Origin: CAYMJK01 sp043101635
Lineage (GTDB): Bacteria; Planctomycetota; Phycisphaerae; Phycisphaerales; UBA1924
Assembly: GCA_043101635.1 (NCBI GenBank)
Contig: JBICIE010000238.1
Span: forward strand, 1-15,226
DNA length: 15,226 nt
Reading direction: 5' to 3'
Shown: one piece after another, positions 6,491 through 13,035 of the stretch
Numbering within the stretch: position 1 is the stretch's first letter
How the letters are laid out: each line of letters opens with the position of its first letter
Made by a program: the position numbers and the translations under genes
The notes under the pieces: generated by a model
What the model saw: only the letters and a program-made list of their open reading frames with translations
Database searches by the model: none
Told to the model about the DNA's origin: nothing

Positions 6491-6560
6491 TTCTCACCAC
6501 AGAGTGACAGAGCACAGAGAGTAGTGGCAAAGTGGCAGAGTGGCGAAGTGGCCTGGTGAG
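6491..6560 (-). repeat. CTCTGTG dispersed repeat, copy B
   Basis: On the minus strand this reads CTCTCTGTG, CTCTGTC, ACTCTGTGGTGAGAA, immediately before the oxidoreductase start, in inverted orientation to copies A and C. The adjoining AAGTGGCAGAGTGGCGAAGTGG (to 6560) extends it and shares 11 bases with the insertion inside the gene. This begins the 306-bp gene-free stretch 6483-6788. Confidence 0.65.
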
Positions 6561-6612
6561 CGGTGTGGACGCCGCGCGGCCGACATGCGTCGGGTTGCGC
6601 GCTCGGGCGGCG

Positions 6613-6721
6613 CCTTCGCCCATTTCATGGGCTCCGACGACTGGGGGCGGCGCTGACCCCGGGCTTGCTCGCTGCGCTCGCGGCGCCCGGGGCTAGCGAC
6701 CTTCGCCCACTTCGTGGGCTC
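6613..6721. repeat. REP-like palindrome cluster in the spacer
   Basis: Two almost identical 22-base units, 6613-6634 and 6700-6721, form stems GCCCAT/ATGGGC and GCCCAC/GTGGGC around a TTC loop (GAA on the other strand). Between them CCCCGGGC (6657-6664) pairs with 6685-6692. The two units differ by a paired change, T-A to C-G, at the loop-closing pair. No gene, ribosome site or convincing promoter is seen in 6483-6788. Confidence 0.75.
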
Positions 6722-6759
6722 AAAGGCAATTCGAGATCGGATCGTTGGAACCAAGGCTC

Positions 6760-6788
6760 GCTCTCTGTGGTCTCTGTGCCTCTGTGGT
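6760..6788 (+). repeat. CTCTGTG dispersed repeat, copy C
   Basis: A run of CTCTGTGG/TCTCTGTG/CCTCTGTGG units ends directly against the ribokinase stop codon. Its 17-base core (6772-6788) equals copy A at 5158-5174 and has the same orientation. Confidence 0.7.
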
Positions 6789-7799
6789 TCAGCTTGTCTT
6801 CAGCAGAGCAAGAGTCTCAGCCCGCGTCGGCAGCGATGGGATGGCGCCGGGTCTGGTCGTCGCGAGGGCGCCGGCAGCGCAGGCCCAGCTCAGGGCGTCG
6901 ACCATCGACATGCGGTCGAGCGTCTGCCCGCTGGCGCGCAGTTCGGCCCAGCGGCAGGCGAAGGCGCCGCAGAAGGCGTCGCCGGCGCCGACGGTGTCGG
7001 TCGGCTCGACGTTGAACGCAGGCGCTGCGCCGGGCTCGCGCTGCCATGCGAAGGCGGCGCCCTGGGCGCCGAGCGTGACGATGATGGCGCCGGGGCCGAG
7101 GTCGAGCAATGGCTCGATCGTGGGATGGATGGTCGTTTGTGCGCCTGGTTCGGTTTCACCGGGCGGCCGGGTTGGAGCGAACGCCACAGCGGAGCCAGCG
7201 CCGGCGGCGACGGCCTTTGCTTCCCCCTCGTTGACGATGAGGATGTCGATGTTCTGGAGCAGGTCATCCGGCAGCGGCTCGGCCGGCGCGGGCGCCGCGT
7301 TGAGGATGACCGTGACGTCGGCGTCCCTGGCGATCGCGGCCGCGCGCGCGACGGCGTCGATCGGCGACTCGAGTTGCATGAGCAGGACATCGGCATCCTG
7401 GATGATGGCGGCGGCGGCTTCGGCGCGATCTGGCGTGAGCAGGGCGTTGGCGCCGGAGGCGACGACGATAGTGTTCTCTGCCGCGGCGTCCACGGTGATG
7501 AGGGCGACGCCGGTGGGGGCGTCGGGGGTGGACTCGATGGCGGCGGTGTCGACGCCGGCGCCGGCGAGGGCGTCGCGCATGGCGCGGCCGTTGTCATCGT
7601 CGCCGGTCATGCCGATCATGCGGACGTGGGCGCCCATTTTCGCGGCGGCGGCGGCCTGGTTGGCGCCCTTGCCGCCGGGGTGGCGGGCGTAGGTGGCGCC
7701 GAGGACGGTTTCGCCGGGGGCGGGCAGGCGCGGGGCGCTGACGACGAGGTCCATGTTGATGGAGCCGAGGACGCAGATGCGCGCGCGGGAGTCGGTCAT
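6789..7799 (-). CDS. rbsK: Ribokinase (PfkB family)
   Basis: Phosphorylates ribose, or a related sugar, with ATP; cytoplasmic. This 336-residue protein has the PfkB layout of RbsK: GSINMDLV (12-19) at the first strand, the sugar-binding PGGKGANQA (41-49), and the anion-hole/catalytic DTVGAGDAF (268-276) with Asp274 as the base. The TRPGAIPSLPTRAE tail (315-328) is typical of ribokinases rather than fructokinases. The length is slightly above the usual 305-310 because of a loop at 205-225. The ATG overlaps the GH38 stop codon in an ATGA (7799-7796), so the two are translationally coupled. The GH38 partner makes a sugar other than ribose a real possibility. Confidence 0.88.
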   Translation of the reverse strand: MTDSRARICVLGSINMDLVVSAPRLPAPGETVLGATYARHPGGKGANQAAAAAKMGAHVRMIGMTGDDDNGRAMRDALAGAGVDTAAIESTPDAPTGVALITVDAAAENTIVVASGANALLTPDRAEAAAAIIQDADVLLMQLESPIDAVARAAAIARDADVTVILNAAPAPAEPLPDDLLQNIDILIVNEGEAKAVAAGAGSAVAFAPTRPPGETEPGAQTTIHPTIEPLLDLGPGAIIVTLGAQGAAFAWQREPGAAPAFNVEPTDTVGAGDAFCGAFACRWAELRASGQTLDRMSMVDALSWACAAGALATTRPGAIPSLPTRAETLALLKTS

Positions 7800-10636
7800 G
7801 GCGCCGGCTCCTTGCCGGCGGCGGATGAGCCGGGCGTCTTGTGGATCGTGGCCCAGACCTTGCGCTTGGCATCCAGATCGCGCCACTGCTTGCGCCCCAT
7901 GACCATGTCGCACATGATGGTGGCGATCTCGCGCGGGCGCATGCGGAAGCGGACCTGGGACCAGCGGAGCGGCTGTCCGTTCAGTTCGATGGGCCTGCCG
8001 TCGATGATGGCCCAGTCGGGGGGGGCGACGTCGCGCTCGATGGTGAGCCAGCCGGTGTCGGCTTCGGACCAGCCGGCGTCGGGGCTGGCGCTTGCCGCGG
8101 CGGGGTCGTAGTCGCGATTGGCGGGGACCTCGCCCATGAGGTTGGTTTTGGCGGCCATGGCGACATCGCCGACGAGTTTGAGGGTGACCTCGGCGGGCTC
8201 GCCGTTGTACTCGACGAGGCGGATGACGAAGGGGTGGTCGCAGGCGCCATCGGACTCGGCCAACATGCGGTGGCCGGCCCAGTCGGGAAGGTGTTCGCCG
8301 GCGTACATGCTCTCGCGGAAGAAGGCTTCGGCGAGGACGCCGGGGGCGCCCTCGACGCAGAGGGGGCCGAAGCGCGGCGGCGCATCGACTTCGACGCCCT
8401 CGCCGGTTCCGCCGCCGACGGGGCGCGCGGACCGGTTGACGCGATGCTCGTGCGGGCGGCAGTCGGCGAGGAACTCCTTCGAGATGCGCGCACGCTCGGC
8501 GTTGGTGAGGCCGGCGTGCGGCGTGAGTCGGAAGAGTTTCAGGTATTGTCCGCCGGTGTCGTAGCGGCCTTCATCCCACGGATCGCGCGCAGTCACGACC
8601 GCCGCGGGCCCGTCGTCCTGCAGCATCCACTGCTGGCAGGCCTCGTGCAGCACGAGGAGACCGCGGCCGGTCTCGGCATCGACCAGGTCGACGAGCCCGG
8701 ACGACGAGAACGGCTTGGCGATCTCCTCGAACCACTGCGGGGCTGTCATCCAGTCGCCAGATGGGTACTTGCGGCGGAACGCGCTGGCGGGCCGTGCGAT
8801 GGAGATGTCGCCGGCCGTGGCGGCGCGCAGCTCCGGCGTGAAGCCCGGGCGCAGTTGGGCGAGGACGGCGCCGCCGAAGCCAGGCTCGAGGTTCTCCGCC
8901 TCGATCTCGTTGTGGAACACATCGAGATCCACGGAGTCGCCGGAGGATCCGATGGCGACCATGACGACGATGGCGCCGAGTTGGCCGAGATCATGGCGGA
9001 TGACGAGGCGTTCCAGATCGATGACGTCGATCTCGGGCGGGGAGTCCGCAGCGGCTCCGGCGGCTGTGAACGAGAACAGGTGCGCGCCGGGGCCGAGCGC
9101 CTGGATGGGGGCGCCATCCGCTGTGACGCTGGCGATGCCGATGATGGCGCCGCTGGCGGCGTCCACTTCAACCGCGATTCGCTCTGCCTTCAAGCGGTAG
9201 ATTCCGCCTTGGCGCGACGCTCGCGGACGCGTCGGCTTGTCGCCCAGTCGCTGGCGGGCCGCGTAGCCAAACGGGGGCGCTGCGACGCCATCTTCGTATC
9301 CGAGCAGGCCAAGGTCGCGGTGAATCGTCCTGGCCCACCCGGTGGAGTTGAACTGCAGGAAGTCCTCGCCGGTGCGCTGCCGGAGCAGCCACCACGCCCG
9401 CCCTGCGACCTCTGCCGCGGTCGTCAGCGCCGCGGCGATCTGGCCGTGGCCGACGAAGCCGCAGAGTCCCTCGCACTCGTGGTTGTCGTGATGCTGGGCG
9501 GCGAGGAGGTTGCGCCAGGCTTCATCCAGTTCCCACGTCGGGTACAGATCCCAGCTTGGGTAGGGCCGGCCGAGGAGGCTGGCGATGGCGGCAGCGCATT
9601 CGGCTTCGCGGATGGCGCGTTCGGCCTCGGCGCTGGCGAGGGGGTGGCGGTCGGCGTTCTTGCCGAGGGTCATGCCGTGCCAGACCTGGTCCATGGTGTA
9701 GTGGCGGGTGGGGATGGGGGCTGGGGAGGAAGGAGGCTGGGTAGACACAGGCGGGACGCCTGTGCCACCGGAGGGGGGCGGGGTCGTTGCCGCGGCGGTG
9801 AGTTCTGCGATCAGGACGCCGGGCGTGCGGGGGCGGATGTCGAAGCGGGGGTCGGCCATCAGTTCCTGGAGGCGGGGGAGGAGGACCTCGCTGCGGCACA
9901 TCCAGTCGCGGCTGGGCATGAGTTCGAGCCACTGGGCGATGGCGGGGGGGAGGTCGGCAGTCCCTGCCGGCGTTGGTCTGGCCGAAGAGTCCAATGCCGG
10001 TGGCGTCTGCGCTGAAGAAGGCAGAGTCGGCAGGGACTGCCGACCCACCAGGTCGAGCAGGCCGTCGAAGTCTTCGGGCCACTGATGGACGTTGAGGTCG
10101 TTGCGGGGGAGGGTGGGGATGCTCGTGCCGTCGGCGCCTTGCCAGAGGATCAGGCTGTGGGGCTCCCTGGGGACCTCGGGGGTGTGCCAGGTCCACTGGA
10201 AGAAGAGGCTGGCGCCGGTGTAGCCGCACTGGCGGAGGACCTGGGGGAGCTGCGGGAAGAAGTAGAACTCTTCTTCCCAGAAGGTCCGCGGGCGGACGCC
10301 GAGGAGCCGGCGCGTCGAGCGGACGCCGTAGGTGAACTGGCGGATGTTGCTCTCAAGACCCTGGAAGAGGCCGTAGGGCTGGCCGTAGGAGCCGCCGACC
10401 GGCTCGACAAGCCCTGCGGCGATGGCGTCGCGCAGCTCGGCGAGGGCGTCGGGGCATTCGGCGGCCATCTTCTCGTAGCCGATGGCATCAAAGTTGACGC
10501 CGCCGCGGGCGCCGGTCTGGCGGATGAGGTGGAGCATGTCGCGGACGGAGCCGGGGAGGACGTGATAGCCCCAGAGCCACTGCATGTCGACCCAGTGCAT
10601 GTGGTTGGCGAAGGTGTAGTAGAGTGGCGCGGCCAT
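7796..10636 (-). CDS. GH38 alpha-mannosidase-like glycoside hydrolase
   Basis: A predicted alpha-mannosidase or related glycosidase of 946 residues with no signal peptide, so probably cytoplasmic. The N-terminal catalytic part shows HMHWVDMQWLW (12-22), GGSYGQPYGLFQGLESNIRQ (81-100), GVRPRTFWEEEFYFFPQLPQ (113-132) and LLAAQHHDNHECEG (378-391), all recognisable as GH38 positions; beta-rich C-terminal domains follow. The family nucleophile (Asp in WxxDxFG) aligns with Glu123, and the HxHxD zinc motif is shifted to HxHxxD, so activity is uncertain or altered. Two palindromic repeats sit in frame, at residues about 198-228 and 289-299. The ATG at 10636 directly precedes conserved sequence; no ribosome site is visible. 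It is the first gene of the minus-strand operon. Confidence 0.8.
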   Translation of the reverse strand: MAAPLYYTFANHMHWVDMQWLWGYHVLPGSVRDMLHLIRQTGARGGVNFDAIGYEKMAAECPDALAELRDAIAAGLVEPVGGSYGQPYGLFQGLESNIRQFTYGVRSTRRLLGVRPRTFWEEEFYFFPQLPQVLRQCGYTGASLFFQWTWHTPEVPREPHSLILWQGADGTSIPTLPRNDLNVHQWPEDFDGLLDLVGRQSLPTLPSSAQTPPALDSSARPTPAGTADLPPAIAQWLELMPSRDWMCRSEVLLPRLQELMADPRFDIRPRTPGVLIAELTAAATTPPPSGGTGVPPVSTQPPSSPAPIPTRHYTMDQVWHGMTLGKNADRHPLASAEAERAIREAECAAAIASLLGRPYPSWDLYPTWELDEAWRNLLAAQHHDNHECEGLCGFVGHGQIAAALTTAAEVAGRAWWLLRQRTGEDFLQFNSTGWARTIHRDLGLLGYEDGVAAPPFGYAARQRLGDKPTRPRASRQGGIYRLKAERIAVEVDAASGAIIGIASVTADGAPIQALGPGAHLFSFTAAGAAADSPPEIDVIDLERLVIRHDLGQLGAIVVMVAIGSSGDSVDLDVFHNEIEAENLEPGFGGAVLAQLRPGFTPELRAATAGDISIARPASAFRRKYPSGDWMTAPQWFEEIAKPFSSSGLVDLVDAETGRGLLVLHEACQQWMLQDDGPAAVVTARDPWDEGRYDTGGQYLKLFRLTPHAGLTNAERARISKEFLADCRPHEHRVNRSARPVGGGTGEGVEVDAPPRFGPLCVEGAPGVLAEAFFRESMYAGEHLPDWAGHRMLAESDGACDHPFVIRLVEYNGEPAEVTLKLVGDVAMAAKTNLMGEVPANRDYDPAAASASPDAGWSEADTGWLTIERDVAPPDWAIIDGRPIELNGQPLRWSQVRFRMRPREIATIMCDMVMGRKQWRDLDAKRKVWATIHKTPGSSAAGKEPAP
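9746..9764. repeat. GGA-loop palindrome encoding TGVPPV
   Basis: Arms CACAGGCG (9746-9753) and CGCCTGTG (9757-9764) close on GGA. In the GH38 frame the element and its flanks read GGTGVPPVST inside a Pro/Ser-rich linker. I have seen this peptide repeatedly in planctomycete proteins, which suggests a dispersed element. Confidence 0.75.
9953..10044. repeat. REPIN-like doublet in GH38 gene
   Basis: Two copies of GTCGGCAG-N3-CTGCCGAC face each other: 9953-9971 (TCC loop, one G-T wobble) and 10026-10044 (GGA loop, perfect). They bound a 92-bp unit. It encodes about 31 Pro/Ser/Ala-rich residues in frame between conserved GH38 blocks. Two REP units in inverted order match the REPIN layout. Confidence 0.7.
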
Positions 10637-10674
10637 GGTGTCAGCGTAGCGATGCGCGGCGGGCTGGACGGAGT

Positions 10675-10730
10675 GTCGGCTCGAGGGCCGACGTGCCCAG
10701 GCGGAATCGGCTCGGAGAGCCGACGTACCC
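10675..10730. repeat. Paired palindromes in divergent promoter region
   Basis: Two related units lie between the GH38 and C39-peptidase genes. The first (10675-10692) has arms GTCGGC/GCCGAC. The second (10707-10723) has arms TCGGCTC/GAGCCGA around GGA. Each is followed by GACGTGCCC or GACGTACCC, 32 bases apart. They may influence the divergent promoters, which I could not locate. Confidence 0.65.
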
Positions 10731-10819
10731 GGACTAGGATCATGGGCCCGGACCCAGGGCGGCGGCCGGCGATCCGGCGCCGCGACGACTCGGCCGAGCG
10801 CCCCGCGCGGGACTGGCCC

Positions 10820-11587
10820 ATGGCCGAGCAGACCAGGCTCACACTCGACATCCTGACCCAGCCGGATGACACCACATGCGGGCCGACGTGTCTGCACGCG
10901 GTCTACCGGTTCTACGGGGACACGGTGTCGCTGGCGGATGTGATTGCGTCGGCGCCGGCGATCCCGGGCGAGGAGGGCACCCGCGGCACGCTGGCGGTGA
11001 TGCTGGGCTGCGACGCGCTGCGGCGGGGGTACCGGGCCCGGCTGTACACGTTCAACCTGAACCTCTTCGACCCGACGTGGTTCGCCGCCAAGGGCGACCG
11101 CGCGGGTGATCCGGAGACGCTGCGCGAGAAATTGCGGGCGCAGCTCGCCTTCAAGGAGCGGGCGGATCCGCGGTTGAGGCTGGCGACGGACTCCTACCTG
11201 GAATTCCTGGACCGGGGGGGGAAGATCTGGCTGCGAGATCTGTCTTCGCGGCTGATCAGCACGTTCCTTCGGCGGCGGCGGCCGATCCTGACGGGGCTGA
11301 GCGCGACGTACCTGTACCGCTGCGCCCGGGAGTGGGGGCCGAGGGACGATTACGACGATGTGCGGGGTGAACCGCAGGGACACTTCGTTGTGCTGTGCGG
11401 GTACGATCCGGAGTCGCGGCGGGTGCAGGTGGCTGATCCGATGCGGGACAATCCGGCGTTCAAGAGCCTGATCTACGAGGTGCCGATCGCGCGACTGGTG
11501 GCGGCCATCATGCTCGGGGTGCTCACCTATGACGCGAATCTTCTGGTGATCGAGCCGGCGGACGACGGCGAGGAGACGGCGGCATGA
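10820..11587 (+). CDS. C39-like papain-fold cysteine peptidase
   Basis: A 255-residue predicted cysteine peptidase or transferase of the peptidase-C39-like family. The active-site pieces are visible: Gln14 (oxyanion hole) and Cys20 in LTQPDDTTCGPTC (12-24), His188 in GHFVVLCGYD (187-196) and Asp206 in QVADP (203-207). Between the two halves lies a less conserved helical insert (about 75-155). There is no signal peptide or ABC-transporter fusion, so it is not a bacteriocin exporter peptidase. An upstream ATG at 10742 would add a disordered, Arg/Pro-rich 26 residues; I prefer 10820 because conserved sequence begins there. The stop overlaps the start of the RimK-like gene in an ATGA. It may cleave or transfer the product of the ligases next door. 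Confidence 0.8.
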   Translation: MAEQTRLTLDILTQPDDTTCGPTCLHAVYRFYGDTVSLADVIASAPAIPGEEGTRGTLAVMLGCDALRRGYRARLYTFNLNLFDPTWFAAKGDRAGDPETLREKLRAQLAFKERADPRLRLATDSYLEFLDRGGKIWLRDLSSRLISTFLRRRRPILTGLSATYLYRCAREWGPRDDYDDVRGEPQGHFVVLCGYDPESRRVQVADPMRDNPAFKSLIYEVPIARLVAAIMLGVLTYDANLLVIEPADDGEETAA

Positions 11588-13035
11588 ATGCACTGCTGGT
11601 GGTCAGCAACCCGAAGCGGTGGCCGCTGCGCATTCCTGGTGTCGAGGTGGTGGGCGCCCGCGAGTATCTGACCGATCCGCGGTTTGCGGCGATGAGCCGG
11701 GCCAAGGTGTTCAATCTGTGCCGCACGTACCGGTACCAGACGGCGGGCTACTACGTGTCGCTGCTGGCGACGGCGCGCGGGCACAAGCCGCTGCCGTCGG
11801 TCATCCCGATGCAGGACCTGCGGCTGGCGTCGATCGTGCGACTGGCCAGCCATGACCTCGACGAGATCATGCAGCGGGCGTTGCATCCGCTGAAATCAGA
11901 CGAGTTCGAATTGAGCGTGTATTTCGGGCGGAACCTGGCGGCGAAGTACGACCGGCTGGCGCTGGCGCTGTTCAACCAGTTTCCGGCGCCGCTGCTTCGG
12001 GCGACGTTCGTGCGCGACGGGACGTGGCGGATCGAGGGGGTGCGTCTGATCGGGGCGGCGGACATTCCCGACGAGCATCACGGGTTCGTGATCGAGCAGG
12101 CGCAGGCGCACCTGGCCCGGCCGCGGCGGGCGCCGAAGGCCAAGCCGGCGTCGCGGTTCGAACTGGCGATCCTGCGCGACCCGGCGGAGCAGATGCCGCC
12201 GTCGGATGACAAGGCGCTGAAGCGGTTCGCGGAGGCGGGCGCATCGATGGGCATCGGGGTGCAGTGCATCGCGAAGGACTCGTTCGGGTCGCTGGCGGAG
12301 TACGACGCCCTGTTCATCCGGGAGACGACCGCGGTCAATCACCATACCTACCGCTTTGCGCGCCGCGCGGTCGCGGAGGGGCTGGTGGTGATTGACGATC
12401 CCGAGTCGATCCTGCGCTGCACCAACAAGGTGTTCCTGGCGGAACTGATGGACCGGCATGGGATTCCGACGCCGAAGACGATGATCTTCTCGAAGGAGAC
12501 GGCGCAGCAGGTGATCGATCGCATCGGCTTTCCGTGCGTGATCAAGCAGCCGGACAGCGCGTTTTCGGCAGGCGTGACGAAGATCGACTCGGCGGAGGAG
12601 TTTTCCCAGCAGACGGATGCGCTGTTCGAGAAGTCGGACCTGCTGCTGGCGCAGGAGTTCGTGCCGACGGAGTTCGACTGGCGGGTGGGCGTGCTGGGGG
12701 GAGAGCCGTTGTACGTGTGCCGCTATTACATGGCCCGGCGGCACTGGCAGATCGTGAAGCGCGACGACAAGGGCGTACACGCGGGGCGCTCCGACACGCT
12801 GGCGGTGGAGAACGCCCCGCGCCCGGTGGTGACGCTGGCGACCAGGGCGGCCCGGCTGGTCGGCAACGGGCTGTACGGGGTCGACCTGAAGGTGATCGGC
12901 GGGCGACCGAAGGTGATCGAAATCAACGAAAACCCGAACATCGACTCGGGCGTGGAGGATCGCGTGCTGGGCGGCTTTCTGTACGAGCGCATCATGCAGT
13001 ACTTCCTCAAGCGGCTCGAGGAGCGATCACGGTGA
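11584..13035 (+). CDS. RimK-like ATP-grasp ligase with RLAN domain
   Basis: A predicted ATP-dependent carboxylate-amine ligase (483 residues) joining an amino acid, probably glutamate, to an amine or peptide. The N-terminal RLAN domain (about 1-170) shows KVFNLCRTYRYQTAGYYVSL (41-60) and ARGHKPLPSVIPMQDL. After a linker (180-190), a RimK-like ATP-grasp domain has NKVFLAELMDRHGIPTPKT (281-299), CVIKQPDSAFSAGV (318-331, Lys321), QEFVPTEFDWRVGVLGGE (357-374) and the metal-binding VDLKVIGGRPKVIEINENPN (433-452). Its start overlaps the C39 stop; an AGGAG site lies eight bases upstream. Its stop overlaps the next gene in GTGA. It is not ribosomal RimK itself, which lacks RLAN; the substrate is unknown. 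Confidence 0.88.
   Translation: MNALLVVSNPKRWPLRIPGVEVVGAREYLTDPRFAAMSRAKVFNLCRTYRYQTAGYYVSLLATARGHKPLPSVIPMQDLRLASIVRLASHDLDEIMQRALHPLKSDEFELSVYFGRNLAAKYDRLALALFNQFPAPLLRATFVRDGTWRIEGVRLIGAADIPDEHHGFVIEQAQAHLARPRRAPKAKPASRFELAILRDPAEQMPPSDDKALKRFAEAGASMGIGVQCIAKDSFGSLAEYDALFIRETTAVNHHTYRFARRAVAEGLVVIDDPESILRCTNKVFLAELMDRHGIPTPKTMIFSKETAQQVIDRIGFPCVIKQPDSAFSAGVTKIDSAEEFSQQTDALFEKSDLLLAQEFVPTEFDWRVGVLGGEPLYVCRYYMARRHWQIVKRDDKGVHAGRSDTLAVENAPRPVVTLATRAARLVGNGLYGVDLKVIGGRPKVIEINENPNIDSGVEDRVLGGFLYERIMQYFLKRLEERSR

Noticed and set aside
6483..6788. Replication origin in the repeat-rich spacer
   Set aside because: No TTATCCACA-like DnaA boxes, AT-rich unwinding element or dnaA/dnaN/gyrB neighbours are seen; only the skew change points that way.
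7841..10015. 724-codon open frame on the plus strand opposite the GH38 gene
   Set aside because: Low-complexity Gly/Ala/Asp-rich antisense reading; the GH38 and ribokinase motifs on the other strand explain the region.
10637..13035. Minus-strand extension of the GH38 frame up to 11593
   Set aside because: The added N-terminal part is Arg/Pro-rich antisense of the C39 gene; conserved GH38 sequence starts at 10636.
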